DNA of 64,000 bases from Streptomyces venezuelae (lineage in GTDB: Bacteria; Actinomycetota; Actinomycetes; Streptomycetales; Streptomycetaceae), in NCBI RefSeq assembly GCF_008642315.1, contig NZ_CP029192.1, positions 6,262,001 to 6,326,000 on the forward strand. The letters run 5' to 3'. Below are positions 42,545-50,955 of this stretch, piece by piece. A program made the translations under genes and the position numbers. A model generated the notes under the pieces. That model was not told the origin of the DNA. It was given only the letters and a program-made list of their open reading frames with translations, and did no database searches. Positions within the stretch are counted from its first letter, which is position 1. Each line of letters starts with the position of its first letter.

Positions 42545-43987
42545 ATGCCTCGCCGCCACTTCCGCGTGACCGGCGCAGCCGACGCCCCGCTGCGGGCGGC
42601 GCTGCGTGACCTGCGTACGAGACTGGACGTGCCCCAGGAGTTCCCCGCCGACGTCCTCACGGAGGCGTCCCGCGCCGCCGCGTCCCCGAGACTCCCGGAG
42701 TACGACGCCACGGACCTGCCCCTCTTCACCGTCGACCCGCCCGCCTCCGTCGACCTGGACCAGGCCATGCACCTGGCCCGGCGGGCCGGAGGCGGGTTCC
42801 GCGTGTCGTACGCGATCGCCGACGTCGCCGCGTACGTCACCCCCGGCGGCCCCCTCGACGCCGAGGCCCACCGCCGCGTCACCACCCTCTACTTCCCCGA
42901 CGAGAAGGTCCCCCTGCACCCCACCGCGCTCAGCGAGGGCGCCGCCAGTCTGCTGCCCGGGCAGACCTGCCCGGCCGCCCTGTGGACGATCGACCTGGAC
43001 GAGGACGGACGGGCGGAGCGCACCGACGTGCGGCGCGCCCTCGTCCGCAGCCGCGCCAAGCTCGACTACGAAGGAGTGCAGTCCGCCATCGACGGCGGCA
43101 CCGCGGAGGAGCCCGTCGCGCTGCTGCGGGACATCGGCCGGCTGCGCGAACGGCTGGAGGTCGAGCGCGGCGGCATCTCCCTCGACGTACCGGAGCAGGA
43201 GATCGTCGAGCGCGACGGAACGTACGAGCTCGGCTTCCGCGCCCCGCTCCCCGCCGACGGCTGGAACGCACAGATCTCCCTGCTCACCGGAATGGCCGCC
43301 GCCGAGCTCATGCTCGCCTCGGGCGCCGGCGTCCTGCGGACCCTGCCCACCGCCCCCGACGGCGCCGTGGGCCGCCTGCGCCGCACCGCGAAGGCCCTGC
43401 ACATCGACTGGCCGCACCACGTGTCGTACGCGCAGCTCGTACGCTCCCTCGACCCCCGCATCCCGCACCACGCCGCCTTCCTCCAGGAGTGCACGACGCT
43501 GCTGCGCGGCGCGGGCTACACGGCGTTCCGGGACGGCCGGCTGCCCGAGCTCACCACCCATGCCGCCGTCGCCGCGCCCTACGCCCACTGCACCGCACCC
43601 CTGCGCCGCCTCGTCGACCGCTACGCCGCCGAGCTCTGCCTCGCGGCCTGCGCGGAGGCGCCGCCTCCGGAGTGGGCGCTCGCCGCCCTGGACGAGCTGC
43701 CCAAGGAGATGGCGGAGGGCACGCGGCGCGGCAATACCGTGGAGCGGGAGTGCGTCGACATCGTGGAGGCCGCCCTGCTCCAGGGGCGGGTCGGCGAGAT
43801 GTTCGACGCGGTCGTGGTGGACGTCAAGGACGGCGAACCGGCCGTCGGGACCGTGCAGTTGACGGAGCCCGCGATCGTGGCCCGGATCGAGGGCGGTTCG
43901 GCCGGGCTGCCGCTGGGCGAGCGGTTGCGGGTCCGGCTCACCCGGGCTGACCCCGGCGCGGCGAAGGTTCAGTTCGCGCCCGCGTGA
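42545..43987 (+). CDS. RNB-domain exoribonuclease (RNase II-like)
   Basis: A 480-residue protein, short compared with RNase II/R (640-800), lacking clear cold-shock and S1 domains. The RNB catalytic acidic cluster is in TVDPPASVDLDQAMHLARR, followed by VSYAIADVAAYVTPGGPLD, LSEGAASLLPGQ and ATAPYAHCTAPLRRLVDRY-like AHCTAPLRRLVDRYAAEL. A magnesium-dependent 3'-5' RNA degrading enzyme. No ribosome-binding site is seen before ATG 42545, so it may be read from a leaderless message. 3' end overlaps the convergent gene by 19 bp. Confidence 0.9.
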   Translation: MPRRHFRVTGAADAPLRAALRDLRTRLDVPQEFPADVLTEASRAAASPRLPEYDATDLPLFTVDPPASVDLDQAMHLARRAGGGFRVSYAIADVAAYVTPGGPLDAEAHRRVTTLYFPDEKVPLHPTALSEGAASLLPGQTCPAALWTIDLDEDGRAERTDVRRALVRSRAKLDYEGVQSAIDGGTAEEPVALLRDIGRLRERLEVERGGISLDVPEQEIVERDGTYELGFRAPLPADGWNAQISLLTGMAAAELMLASGAGVLRTLPTAPDGAVGRLRRTAKALHIDWPHHVSYAQLVRSLDPRIPHHAAFLQECTTLLRGAGYTAFRDGRLPELTTHAAVAAPYAHCTAPLRRLVDRYAAELCLAACAEAPPPEWALAALDELPKEMAEGTRRGNTVERECVDIVEAALLQGRVGEMFDAVVVDVKDGEPAVGTVQLTEPAIVARIEGGSAGLPLGERLRVRLTRADPGAAKVQFAPA

Positions 43988-44688
43988 GAGGGGTCGGCGG
44001 CGCGGGCCGCCAGGTGTTCCTTCAGGGCCTCGTGCAGCCGCCGCGGCTCGTCCGCCTGCAGCCGCACCGTCGTCACCTCGCGCCGCTTCCCCAGGAGACC
44101 CACGGCGGTGACCGGTTCGGTCAGGGTGAGCGTGAGTGATGTCGTCGAGGCGACCGGCAGGGCGAGCACGCCGTCGGCGGGCTCGTGCGTGAACAGCCGC
44201 TCGGCGCGCACGGTGTCCACCAGCGCGAGCGGTATCCGCAGGTCCCGGTGCGCACCCTGGCGCACCCGCAGCGCGTCCGGCGAGAGGACGTGCGGGCGGG
44301 TGACGGACGCGGCGTGGATGCCGACCATCAGGATCACGCTGTAGACGTCGATGAACAGCATCACGGCGTGGGCGGCCGGGAAGCCGCGCAGCAGGACGGA
44401 CATGCCGAACGCCTCGACGACACAGACGAACGTCAGGCCGTACATGATCGCCGCCTGGCCGCGGGCGTGCCCGAAGGCGCGTTCCCCCGCCGCCCGGTCC
44501 ACCCCGTGGCGCCGCCGGGCCACCCACATCACGAGGCTGACCAGGACGCGGAGTTCGTGCCCGGCCAGGTGTCGGAGGGGGGCCGGGGTGATCGCCGTGA
44601 GCCGGTCCTTCCATCGGCGGAGTCGTGTGCGGGGGCTCGGGGTCCGGTTCGTGCGGGGGCTCGTGGTTCGGGCCGTGCGGGAGTTCAT
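43969..44688 (-). CDS. Membrane protein, unknown function
   Basis: A 239-residue protein. A basic Thr/Arg-rich N-terminus (MNSRTARTTSPRTNRTPSPR) precedes two membrane helices (about 80-125: IMYGLTFVCVVEAFGMSVLL and AVMLFIDVYSVILMVGIHAA). A cytosolic C-terminal domain follows with PH-like strands (VLSPDALRVRQGAHRDLRIP, TTVRLQADEPRRLHEAL). Coupled to the MerR regulator upstream by an ATGA overlap, so probably controlled by it. Confidence 0.75.
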   Translation of the reverse strand: MNSRTARTTSPRTNRTPSPRTRLRRWKDRLTAITPAPLRHLAGHELRVLVSLVMWVARRRHGVDRAAGERAFGHARGQAAIMYGLTFVCVVEAFGMSVLLRGFPAAHAVMLFIDVYSVILMVGIHAASVTRPHVLSPDALRVRQGAHRDLRIPLALVDTVRAERLFTHEPADGVLALPVASTTSLTLTLTEPVTAVGLLGKRREVTTVRLQADEPRRLHEALKEHLAARAADPSHAGAN

Positions 44689-45524
44689 GGTCCGGTCTCC
44701 TTCTCCGTGCCGCGTTCCGCGAGCATCCGCATCGCGCGGCGTACCGCCTCCGCCTGCGCGGGCGCGAAGTCGGCGAAGAAGGCCTCCAGGAAGCCGTCGT
44801 CGCGGACACCGCGGCCGTCGGCCACCGCCAGCACGCCCTCCGTGCCGATCTCGGCGAGGAGCGAGTCCGGCAGCATGGCGGCGAGCGTCCGCGCTGCCGC
44901 GTCCACCTCGGCGGCGGTACGCGGATCCGCCGGGTCGGCGTCGGCCAGCGCGTCGAGCCGCGCGTACACCTCGTGGGCACGCTCGACCGCGCCCGGCGCC
45001 TCGAACGCCGGGCGGAGCGCGGTGAGGAAGGCGTCCCGGTCCTCCGGTGACGCGGTGGTGTCGAGCAGGACGAGGAACTCGCGGTCCTTCGCCGCCATCG
45101 CGGACTCCGGTCCCGGCCGCCCCTCGGCCGAGTGCGCCAGCTCGCCGAAGAAGGCGGCCAGTTCGGGGGAGAGCGGGCCCTCGGGCGAGAGGCGGCCGCG
45201 CTCCGCGTCGTCGAGCAGCGACCGCAGCCGTTCCCTGCTCTCGCGGATCGCGGTCTCCTGCCGCGCGAGGTCCGCGTCGAGTTCGCCGAGGACCTCGGTC
45301 AGCTCGCGGCCCGCGTCGTCCGCCAGGACGTCCCGCACCTCGGCGAGGCCGAGGCCGAGCTCCGTCAGCCGCCGGATGCGGGCCAGGGCGACGGCGTGCC
45401 GCAGGCCGTACTCGCGGTAGCCGTTCGGGCGCCGTTCGGGCTCCGGCAGCAGGCCTTGGTGGTGGTAGTGCCTGATGGCGCGCGTGGTGACGCCGACCAG
45501 GCCGGCGAGTTCTCCGATCCGCAT
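44685..45524 (-). CDS. MerR-family transcriptional regulator
   Basis: A 279-residue regulator. The winged helix-turn-helix is at 1-70: MRIGELAGLVGVTTRAIRHY, then HHQGLLPEPERRPNGYREYG. A dimerising coiled coil follows (DADLARQETAIRESRERLRS). The long C-terminal region (about 125-279) has no metal-binding Cys, so a small-molecule or antibiotic-type sensor is more likely than a metal. Overlaps the membrane-protein gene by four bases. Confidence 0.9.
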   Translation of the reverse strand: MRIGELAGLVGVTTRAIRHYHHQGLLPEPERRPNGYREYGLRHAVALARIRRLTELGLGLAEVRDVLADDAGRELTEVLGELDADLARQETAIRESRERLRSLLDDAERGRLSPEGPLSPELAAFFGELAHSAEGRPGPESAMAAKDREFLVLLDTTASPEDRDAFLTALRPAFEAPGAVERAHEVYARLDALADADPADPRTAAEVDAAARTLAAMLPDSLLAEIGTEGVLAVADGRGVRDDGFLEAFFADFAPAQAEAVRRAMRMLAERGTEKETGP

Positions 45525-45615
45525 GAGCTCAGTAGAAACGTTGACGCTGCGGCAAGGTCAAGCGCCGAGCGGGCGGTGTTCGGGGCCCGTCCTCGGAGAG
45601 TTCCGCCCCCACCCC

Positions 45616-45662
45616 TTGACGGCTAACTTTGTTAGCCATACGTTCTAGCTAACAAAGTTAGC
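45616..45662 (+). promoter_or_regulatory. Promoter with two TetR-type operators
   Basis: A -35 TTGACG (45616-45621) and -10 TACGTT (45639-45644) are 17 bp apart. Palindrome GGCTAACTTTGTTAGCC (45621-45637) fills the spacer. A second palindrome GCTAACAAAGTTAGC (45648-45662) follows the -10. A repressor bound here would block RNA polymerase. The TetR gene two genes downstream is the obvious regulator. Confidence 0.82.
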
Positions 45663-45701
45663 CCGTGTAGCCGCAAGGCCCGAACCTCGGAGGAGGACCC
45701 C

Positions 45702-46154
45702 ATGAGCACCCTGACCCACACCCCCACCGGCACCGCCAACACCGTCGACACCCCCGGCACCCCCGCGAAGCGCGCCCTCGCCGTCACCCGTCGTACCGCC
45801 TGGTTCGCCAACGCGCTCTTCTGGAGTGCCTTCGCCGTGCTCGAAGGCGTCAACCACGGCTGGCTCGCGGGCCTGCTCGCCGGAGCGTTCTTCATCGCCC
45901 CCGATCTGACGTTCCTCGTGGGCCTGCGGGACGCCCCCCACATGGCGAAGGGCCAGCTGCCGCCCCGCGCCGTCCCGTACTACAACACCGCCCACCGCGC
46001 GCTGCTCCCTCTCGCGCTCATCGCCCTCTACACCTTCACGCCCGTCGTCTGGGCGCCCGCCTTCGCCGCCCTGTGCGGGTGGCTCGCCCACATCTCGTAC
46101 GATCGCGCCTTCGGCTATGGACTGCGGACGAAGGACGGCTTCCAGCGTGTCTGA
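45702..46154 (+). CDS. DUF4260-like small membrane protein
   Basis: A 150-residue protein with an N-terminal Thr/Pro-rich tail and three or four hydrophobic segments (WFANALFWSAFAVLEGV, WLAGLLAGAFFIAPDLTFLVG, LLPLALIALYTFTPVVW). Marks of DUF4260 are PDLTFLVG, PYYNTAHR and the end HISYDRAFGYGLRTKDGFQ. RBS GGAGGAG. It overlaps the TetR gene by eight bases in an operon controlled by paired palindromes. Function unknown. Confidence 0.85.
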   Translation: MSTLTHTPTGTANTVDTPGTPAKRALAVTRRTAWFANALFWSAFAVLEGVNHGWLAGLLAGAFFIAPDLTFLVGLRDAPHMAKGQLPPRAVPYYNTAHRALLPLALIALYTFTPVVWAPAFAALCGWLAHISYDRAFGYGLRTKDGFQRV

Positions 46155-46677
46155 CCAGAACGAGCGCCTCACCCCCCGCGCCAGAGAGATCGTCGCGGCC
46201 GCCCGCGACCTCCTGGAGGAGTCCGGCGCCGAGAAGCTCACGATGCGCTCGCTCGCCGACCGGCTCGGCATCAAGGCCCCCTCCCTCTACAAGCACTTCC
46301 CCGACAAGTCCGCCGTCGAGGTGGAGCTCGTCGCGCAGATGCTCGACGAGTCGGCGGCGGCCTGCGAGGAGGCCGAGGCCACCGCCCCCGGCTCCCTCGA
46401 CGCCCTGACCGAGGCCTACCGCGCCTACGCCCTGCGCCACCCCCACCTCTACCGCCTGGCCACCGAACGCCCCCTCCCGCGCCACGCCCTGCCGCAGGGC
46501 CTGGAGGAGCGGGCCGCGGCACCCCTGATGCGGGTCTGCGGCGGCGACACCGACCTGGCCCGCGCCGCCTGGGCGTTCGCGCACGGCATGGTGATCCTGG
46601 AGATCCACGGACGGTTCCCTGAGGGCGTCGACCTCGGGGCGGCATGGAAGAGGGGCTCGCGGGCGTTGGACCGGTGA
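46147..46677 (+). CDS. TetR-family repressor
   Basis: A 176-residue regulator with GTG start. DNA-binding domain: RAREIVAAARDLLEESGAEK, then LTMRSLADRLGIKAPSLYKH and FPDKSAVEVEL. The C-terminal part fits TetR_C_33-like WHG domains (RAYALRHPHLYRLATERPLP). It overlaps the DUF4260 gene and probably binds the two GTTAG-type palindromes at the operon head, repressing both. Confidence 0.9.
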   Translation: MSDQNERLTPRAREIVAAARDLLEESGAEKLTMRSLADRLGIKAPSLYKHFPDKSAVEVELVAQMLDESAAACEEAEATAPGSLDALTEAYRAYALRHPHLYRLATERPLPRHALPQGLEERAAAPLMRVCGGDTDLARAAWAFAHGMVILEIHGRFPEGVDLGAAWKRGSRALDR

Positions 46678-46744
46678 GACGACGTGAGCCGCACGGGCCG
46701 TAGGGACGGTACCGGCGGTGATCCACCGGGGGAGCGGACAGCGC

Positions 46745-47626
46745 ATGGACGACGGCATGACGAGAGCGGGCAGCCAGCCCCGCGAACAAGCCGTCTGGGC
46801 CCGCGCCCCCCTCGGCCCCCGCACCCCGCCCCTCGACCTCCTCACCGCCCGCTTCGACCGGCACCGCTACGCGCCGCACTGCCACGACGAGTTCAGCGTC
46901 GGCGTCTGTGTGGAGGGCCGGGAGGTCATCGACTACCGCGGCGGGCGGCTCGACGTGGGGCCCGGCTCCATCGTCGTCCTCGCCCCCGGCGAGGTGCACA
47001 CCGGCGGCCCCGGCGCCGCGGGGGGCTACGCCTACCGCGCCATGTACCCGGCGCCGCCCCTCCTCGCCGAGGGAACCACCGCCGCACCGCACTTCCGCGA
47101 CCCCGTGGTCGACGACCCCGAACTCGCCGCCGCCCTGCGCGCCGCCCACACCGAACTGGCCGCCCACGCCGACCCGCTGGAGGCCGAGTCCAGGATCCCG
47201 TGGCTGCTCGCCGCCCTCGCCCGCAGGCACGGCACCGCCCGCCCCCTCGACGACCGCGTCCCCGGCGCCGACCACATCGCCCGCGCCGTGCGGGGCCGGC
47301 TCGCCGACGAGCTGCTGACCCCGCCCACCCTCACCGAACTCGCCGCCCCGCTCGGCCTCTCCCGCTACCAGCTGCTGCGCGCCTTCCGTACGTCGACGGG
47401 GATGCCGCCCTACGCCTGGCTCGCCCAGCATCGCGTGACGCTGGCCCGCGCCCACCTGGAGGCGGGACTGCGCCCCTCCGAGGTGGCTCCGCTCGTGGGC
47501 TTCGCCGACCAGGCGCACCTCACGCGCTGGTTCCGCCGGGTGCTGGGGGTGACCCCGGCGGCGTACCGCAGCAGCGTCCGCGGCAGCGGTGTCCGTCGCA
47601 ACAGCGTTCAAGACACCGGACGGTGA
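46745..47626 (+). CDS. AraC-family transcriptional regulator
   Basis: A 293-residue activator. N-terminal cupin-like sensing domain (about 35-150: HCHDEFSVGVCVEGREVIDY, GPGSIVVLAPGEVHTGGP). C-terminal double helix-turn-helix: LAAPLGLSRYQLLRAFRTST and PSEVAPLVGFADQAHLTRWF. Start 46745 is the best compromise (GGAG 12 bases upstream), but starts at 46718 or 46757 are possible. It precedes a DMT transporter by 19 bp, a common regulator-exporter pairing. Confidence 0.9.
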   Translation: MDDGMTRAGSQPREQAVWARAPLGPRTPPLDLLTARFDRHRYAPHCHDEFSVGVCVEGREVIDYRGGRLDVGPGSIVVLAPGEVHTGGPGAAGGYAYRAMYPAPPLLAEGTTAAPHFRDPVVDDPELAAALRAAHTELAAHADPLEAESRIPWLLAALARRHGTARPLDDRVPGADHIARAVRGRLADELLTPPTLTELAAPLGLSRYQLLRAFRTSTGMPPYAWLAQHRVTLARAHLEAGLRPSEVAPLVGFADQAHLTRWFRRVLGVTPAAYRSSVRGSGVRRNSVQDTGR

Positions 47627-47645
47627 CGCGGCCGAAACTGCCCGC

Positions 47646-48644
47646 ATGACGGCACGCGCCTGGTTTCTCTTCTCCCTCATGGGTGTCCTGTGGGGCATCC
47701 CCTACCTCATGATCAAAGTGGCGGTCGACAGCGACCTGTCCCCGTCGTTCGTGGTCTTCACGCGCTGCGCGCTCGGCGCGGCCCTGCTGCTCCCGTTCGC
47801 CGTACGGAAGGGCGGGCTCCCCGGCGTCCTCAGTACGCACTGGCGTCCCATGCTCGCCTTCGCCTGCGTGGAGATCCTCGGTCCGTGGTGGACCCTGACC
47901 GATGCCGAACGCCGCATCTCCAGCTCCACGGCCGGGCTCCTCATCGCCGCCGTCCCGATCATCGGCGCCCTGCTCGCCCGCTTCTTCGGCGACACGGAAC
48001 GCCTCGGCGCGCGCCGCCTCACCGGCCTCGGCCTCGGCCTCGGGGGCGTCGCCGTCCTCACGGTGCCCCACCTGACGGGCGGCGACGCCTGGTCCCTCAC
48101 GGAGGTGATGCTCACCGCCCTCGGGTACGCCATCGCCCCCCTGATCGTGGCCCGGCACCTCCGCGACGTACCCACCCTGCAGCTGATCGCGCCCTGCCTC
48201 GCCCTGGCCGCGCTCGTCTACGCCCCGGCCGCCGTGGCGTCCCGGCCCGCCGCCATGCCCGACAGCGCGACCCTGGCGTCCCTCGCGGGCCTCGGCGTCA
48301 TCTGCACGGCGCTGGCCTTCGTCGTCTTCCTCGAACTGATCAGGGAGGCGGGGCCGACCCGCGCGGTCGTCTTCACCTACGTCAACCCGGCCGTCGCGGT
48401 GGCGGCGGGCGTCACCTTCCTCTCCGAGCCGCTGACGGGGGACGTCGTGGCGGCGTTCGCCCTGATCCTCACCGGATCGGTCCTGGCGACGGCGACGGCG
48501 AGGGTGGCCGCGGCGCCGACCCGGCAGGACCGGCGGGTACCATGGTCGGCACGGCAGACGAGCCGGGCGGGCGGCCGCGTGAAGACCCCTTCGGGGGCCC
48601 TTCCCGAGGAACGTCCGGGCTCCACAGGGCAAGGTGGTGGCTAA
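47646..48644 (+). CDS. EamA/DMT-family transporter, 3' end overlapping rnpB
   Basis: A 332-residue protein with ten membrane helices in two EamA repeats (first FLFSLMGVLWGIPYLMIKVA, second LTALGYAIAPLIVARHL). The transporter domain is complete by about residue 300. The remaining tail (after about RQDRRVPWS) is read from the 5' part of the RNase P RNA gene, 92 bp of overlap, and has no hydrophobic or conserved character. Function: export of amino acids or metabolites. Likely cotranscribed with the AraC gene. Confidence 0.85.
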   Translation: MTARAWFLFSLMGVLWGIPYLMIKVAVDSDLSPSFVVFTRCALGAALLLPFAVRKGGLPGVLSTHWRPMLAFACVEILGPWWTLTDAERRISSSTAGLLIAAVPIIGALLARFFGDTERLGARRLTGLGLGLGGVAVLTVPHLTGGDAWSLTEVMLTALGYAIAPLIVARHLRDVPTLQLIAPCLALAALVYAPAAVASRPAAMPDSATLASLAGLGVICTALAFVVFLELIREAGPTRAVVFTYVNPAVAVAAGVTFLSEPLTGDVVAAFALILTGSVLATATARVAAAPTRQDRRVPWSARQTSRAGGRVKTPSGALPEERPGSTGQGGG

Positions 48645-48978
48645 CGGCCACCCGGGGTGACCCGCGGGACAGTGCCACAGAGAACAGACCGCCGGGGACC
48701 GCAAGGCCCTCGGTAAGGGTGAAACGGTGGTGTAAGAGACCACCAGCGCCTGAGGTGACTCAGGCGGCTAGGTAAACCCCACCTGGAGCAAGGTCAAGAG
48801 GAGACGCCTCTTCTCAGGAAGAGGCGCCTCTGCGCGGATGATCGAGGGCTGCCCGCCCGAGTCCGCGGGTAGACCGCACGAGGCCGGCAGCAATGCCGGC
48901 CCTAGATGGATGGCCGTCACCGCGACGTCCGCGAGGACCCGCGGTACAGAACCCGGCGTACAGCCCGGCTCGTCTGCC
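48553..48978 (+). ncRNA. rnpB: RNase P RNA (M1 RNA), type A
   Basis: Conserved blocks: GAGGAACGTCCGGGCTCCAC, CAGAGAACAGACCGCC, GGTAAGGGTGAAACGGTGGT, GTAAGAGACCACCAGCG and the P4-side segment ACAGAACCCGGCGTACAGCC near the 3' end. The ends close with a perfect 15-bp P1 helix (GGCAGACGAGCCGGG at 48553-48567 with CCCGGCTCGTCTGCC at 48964-48978). The catalytic subunit that trims tRNA 5' leaders. Confidence 0.97.
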
Positions 48979-48982
48979 CCAC

Positions 48983-49005
48983 CCGCTCCGGCCCGCCCGG
49001 AGCGG
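48983..49005 (+). terminator. rnpB terminator hairpin
   Basis: CCGCTCCGG / CCGGAGCGG, nine perfect base pairs with a five-base loop, five bases after the P1 helix. Confidence 0.75.
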
Positions 49006-49090
49006 CGCACCACCCAGGCCCGCGCCCGCTGGGCCGCAGCCTGCCGGGCCTTCCTCGGTACGCGTACGCTCCCGATGCGGAAGGCCCGCC

Positions 49091-50494
49091 ATGACCCCCC
49101 AGGACGACCGCCCCGGCACCCCCGCCGACGCCGCCCCGCCCGCCGTCTCCTCCTTCGCGGAGCTGGCACTGCCGGGCGCGCTGCTGCGGACGCTCGACGG
49201 GCTCGGCGTCACCGAGCCCTTCCCGATCCAGGCCGCCACGCTGCCCAGCGCCCTCGCGGGCCGGGACGTCCTGGGCCGTGGCCGCACCGGCTCCGGCAAG
49301 ACGCTCGCCTTCGGCCTGGCGCTGCTCGCCCGGCTCGCCGGGCGGCGCGCCGAGTCCAAGCAGCCCCTCGCGCTGGTCCTCGTGCCCACCCGCGAGCTCG
49401 CCCAGCAGGTCACCGAGGCGCTCACGCCGTACGCGGAGGCGCTGCGGCTGCGCATGGCCACCGTCGTCGGCGGCATCTCGATCGCCCGCCAGGCCGCCGC
49501 GCTGCGCGACGGCGCCGAGGTCGTCGTGGCCACCCCCGGACGCCTGCACGACCTCATCGACCGCAGGGGCTGCCGACTGGGCAAGGTCCGGATCACTGTC
49601 CTCGACGAGGCCGACCAGATGTGCGACATGGGCTTCCTGCCGCAGGTCACCGAGGCCCTCGACCAGGTGCGGCCCGACGGGCAGCGCCTGCTGTTCTCGG
49701 CCACCCTGGACCGGGACGTCGACCAGCTGGTCAGCGACTACCTGAACGACCCCGTCGTGCACTCCGTCGACCCGTCCGCGGGCGCCGTCACGACGATGGA
49801 CCACCACGTCCTCGTCGTCCACGGCCCCGACCGGTACGCCGTCGTCACCGAGATCGCCGCCCGCGACGGCCGCGTCCTGCTCTTCCTGGACACCAAGCAC
49901 GCCGTCGACCGCCTCACCAAGCACCTGCGGGACAGCGGGGTGCACGCCGAGGCCCTGCACAGCGGCAAGTCCCAGCCGCAGCGCACGCGTACCCTCGCGC
50001 AGTTCAAGGACGGCAGGCTCCCCGTTCTCGTGGCGACCAACGTCGCGGCCCGCGGTCTGCACGTCGACGACCTCGACCTCGTCGTCAACGTCGACCCGCC
50101 GACCGACCCCAAGGACTACCTGCACCGCGCGGGCCGCACCGCACGCGCCGGCGAGTCCGGCCGCGTCGTCACCCTGGTGCTGTCCAACCAGCGGCGCGAG
50201 ACCGTCCAGGTGCTGGCCGACGCCGGCGTCGAGCCGAAGACGACCAAGGTGCGTTCGGGCGAGGCGGAGCTGTCCCGGATCACCGGCGCGAAGGCCCCCT
50301 CGGGCACCCCGCTCGACGGTGGCGCGGGCCGCGCCAAGAACCACAACGCGCCCTTCCGCGGCCTCGGCAGCACCAAGGAGGGTCCCGGCGGCTCGGGCGG
50401 CAAGGGTGGCGGCAAGTCGTCCTCACGGAAGACGGCCGAGGCCCGCAAGCTCGCGGAGGCGCGCAGGGCGGCTCGGGTGCGGCGCGGGGGCTGA
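49091..50494 (+). CDS. DEAD-box RNA helicase
   Basis: A 467-residue helicase. Q motif region FPIQAATLPSALAGRDVLG, motif I GRTGSGKTLAFG, Ia VPTRELAQQV, motif II VLDEADQMCDMGF (DEAD), motif III FSATLD, motif VI HRAGRTARAGESG. A basic Gly/Ser/Lys tail (about 410-467; GGSGGKGGGKSSSRKTAEAR) probably binds RNA. ATG 49091 has GGAAGG nine bases upstream; the open frame continuing upstream runs inside rnpB and is rejected. It unwinds RNA in ribosome assembly or decay. Confidence 0.93.
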   Translation: MTPQDDRPGTPADAAPPAVSSFAELALPGALLRTLDGLGVTEPFPIQAATLPSALAGRDVLGRGRTGSGKTLAFGLALLARLAGRRAESKQPLALVLVPTRELAQQVTEALTPYAEALRLRMATVVGGISIARQAAALRDGAEVVVATPGRLHDLIDRRGCRLGKVRITVLDEADQMCDMGFLPQVTEALDQVRPDGQRLLFSATLDRDVDQLVSDYLNDPVVHSVDPSAGAVTTMDHHVLVVHGPDRYAVVTEIAARDGRVLLFLDTKHAVDRLTKHLRDSGVHAEALHSGKSQPQRTRTLAQFKDGRLPVLVATNVAARGLHVDDLDLVVNVDPPTDPKDYLHRAGRTARAGESGRVVTLVLSNQRRETVQVLADAGVEPKTTKVRSGEAELSRITGAKAPSGTPLDGGAGRAKNHNAPFRGLGSTKEGPGGSGGKGGGKSSSRKTAEARKLAEARRAARVRRGG

Positions 50495-50524
50495 CCACGG
50501 AGGGCGGCACTCACCGGAGGGCTG

Positions 50525-50743
50525 TCAGCAGTCCTCCGTGTGGCTGAGGTGGATCAGATGGGCCACCGTGGGCGCGGTGCGCTTGCTGCGGATGCGGCGC
50601 AAGTACGTGCTCACGGTGTGCACGCTGATGCCCAGACGCCGGGCGATCTGCTTGTGGGAGAGGCCATCCGCGATATGGGCCAGCACCTGACGCTCCCTGT
50701 GGGACAACGCCGGCGGGTTCGGCGGGCGGCTGCTTACTGGCAT
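50525..50743 (-). CDS. Small LuxR-type DNA-binding protein
   Basis: A 72-residue protein made only of a LuxR helix-turn-helix: LSHRERQVLAHIADGLSHKQ, IARRLGISVHTVSTYLRRIR. No sensing domain. ATG 50743 was chosen with AGGGAAG close upstream; longer versions starting at a GTG or TTG further up are possible. Convergent with the helicase and adjacent to the exporter and PKS/NRPS operon, so it is a candidate regulator of that cluster, by position only. Confidence 0.8.
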   Translation of the reverse strand: MPVSSRPPNPPALSHRERQVLAHIADGLSHKQIARRLGISVHTVSTYLRRIRSKRTAPTVAHLIHLSHTEDC

Positions 50744-50955
50744 CTTCCCTCCGGGAGGGACTGTCAACACGTACGACGGCTGTAGCCGCAACGTGATCTA
50801 ACCACGCTTGTGAAGAAACAGAAAGGAAACCCCGCGTACCCAGGGGAAACGCGGCGCTACTGAGGGCGACAGGCCGTGTCAAGTCCCCAATTCGAGGGAC
50901 TGTGAGCGGGGTTCGGCGCGGGTGACTGTGAAGGCGGCCTCGGCTGAGCGCAGCC

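Noticed and set aside
41564..44980. An open frame of over 1100 codons on the minus strand
   Set aside because: Only the last 269 codons encode YaaA with a proper start; the rest is antisense to the RNB nuclease and MerR-region genes and has low-complexity Arg/Pro composition from GC-rich third positions.
48893..49090. N-terminal extension of the DEAD-box helicase
   Set aside because: The extension lies in rnpB and its terminator; ATG 49091 has a good ribosome-binding site.
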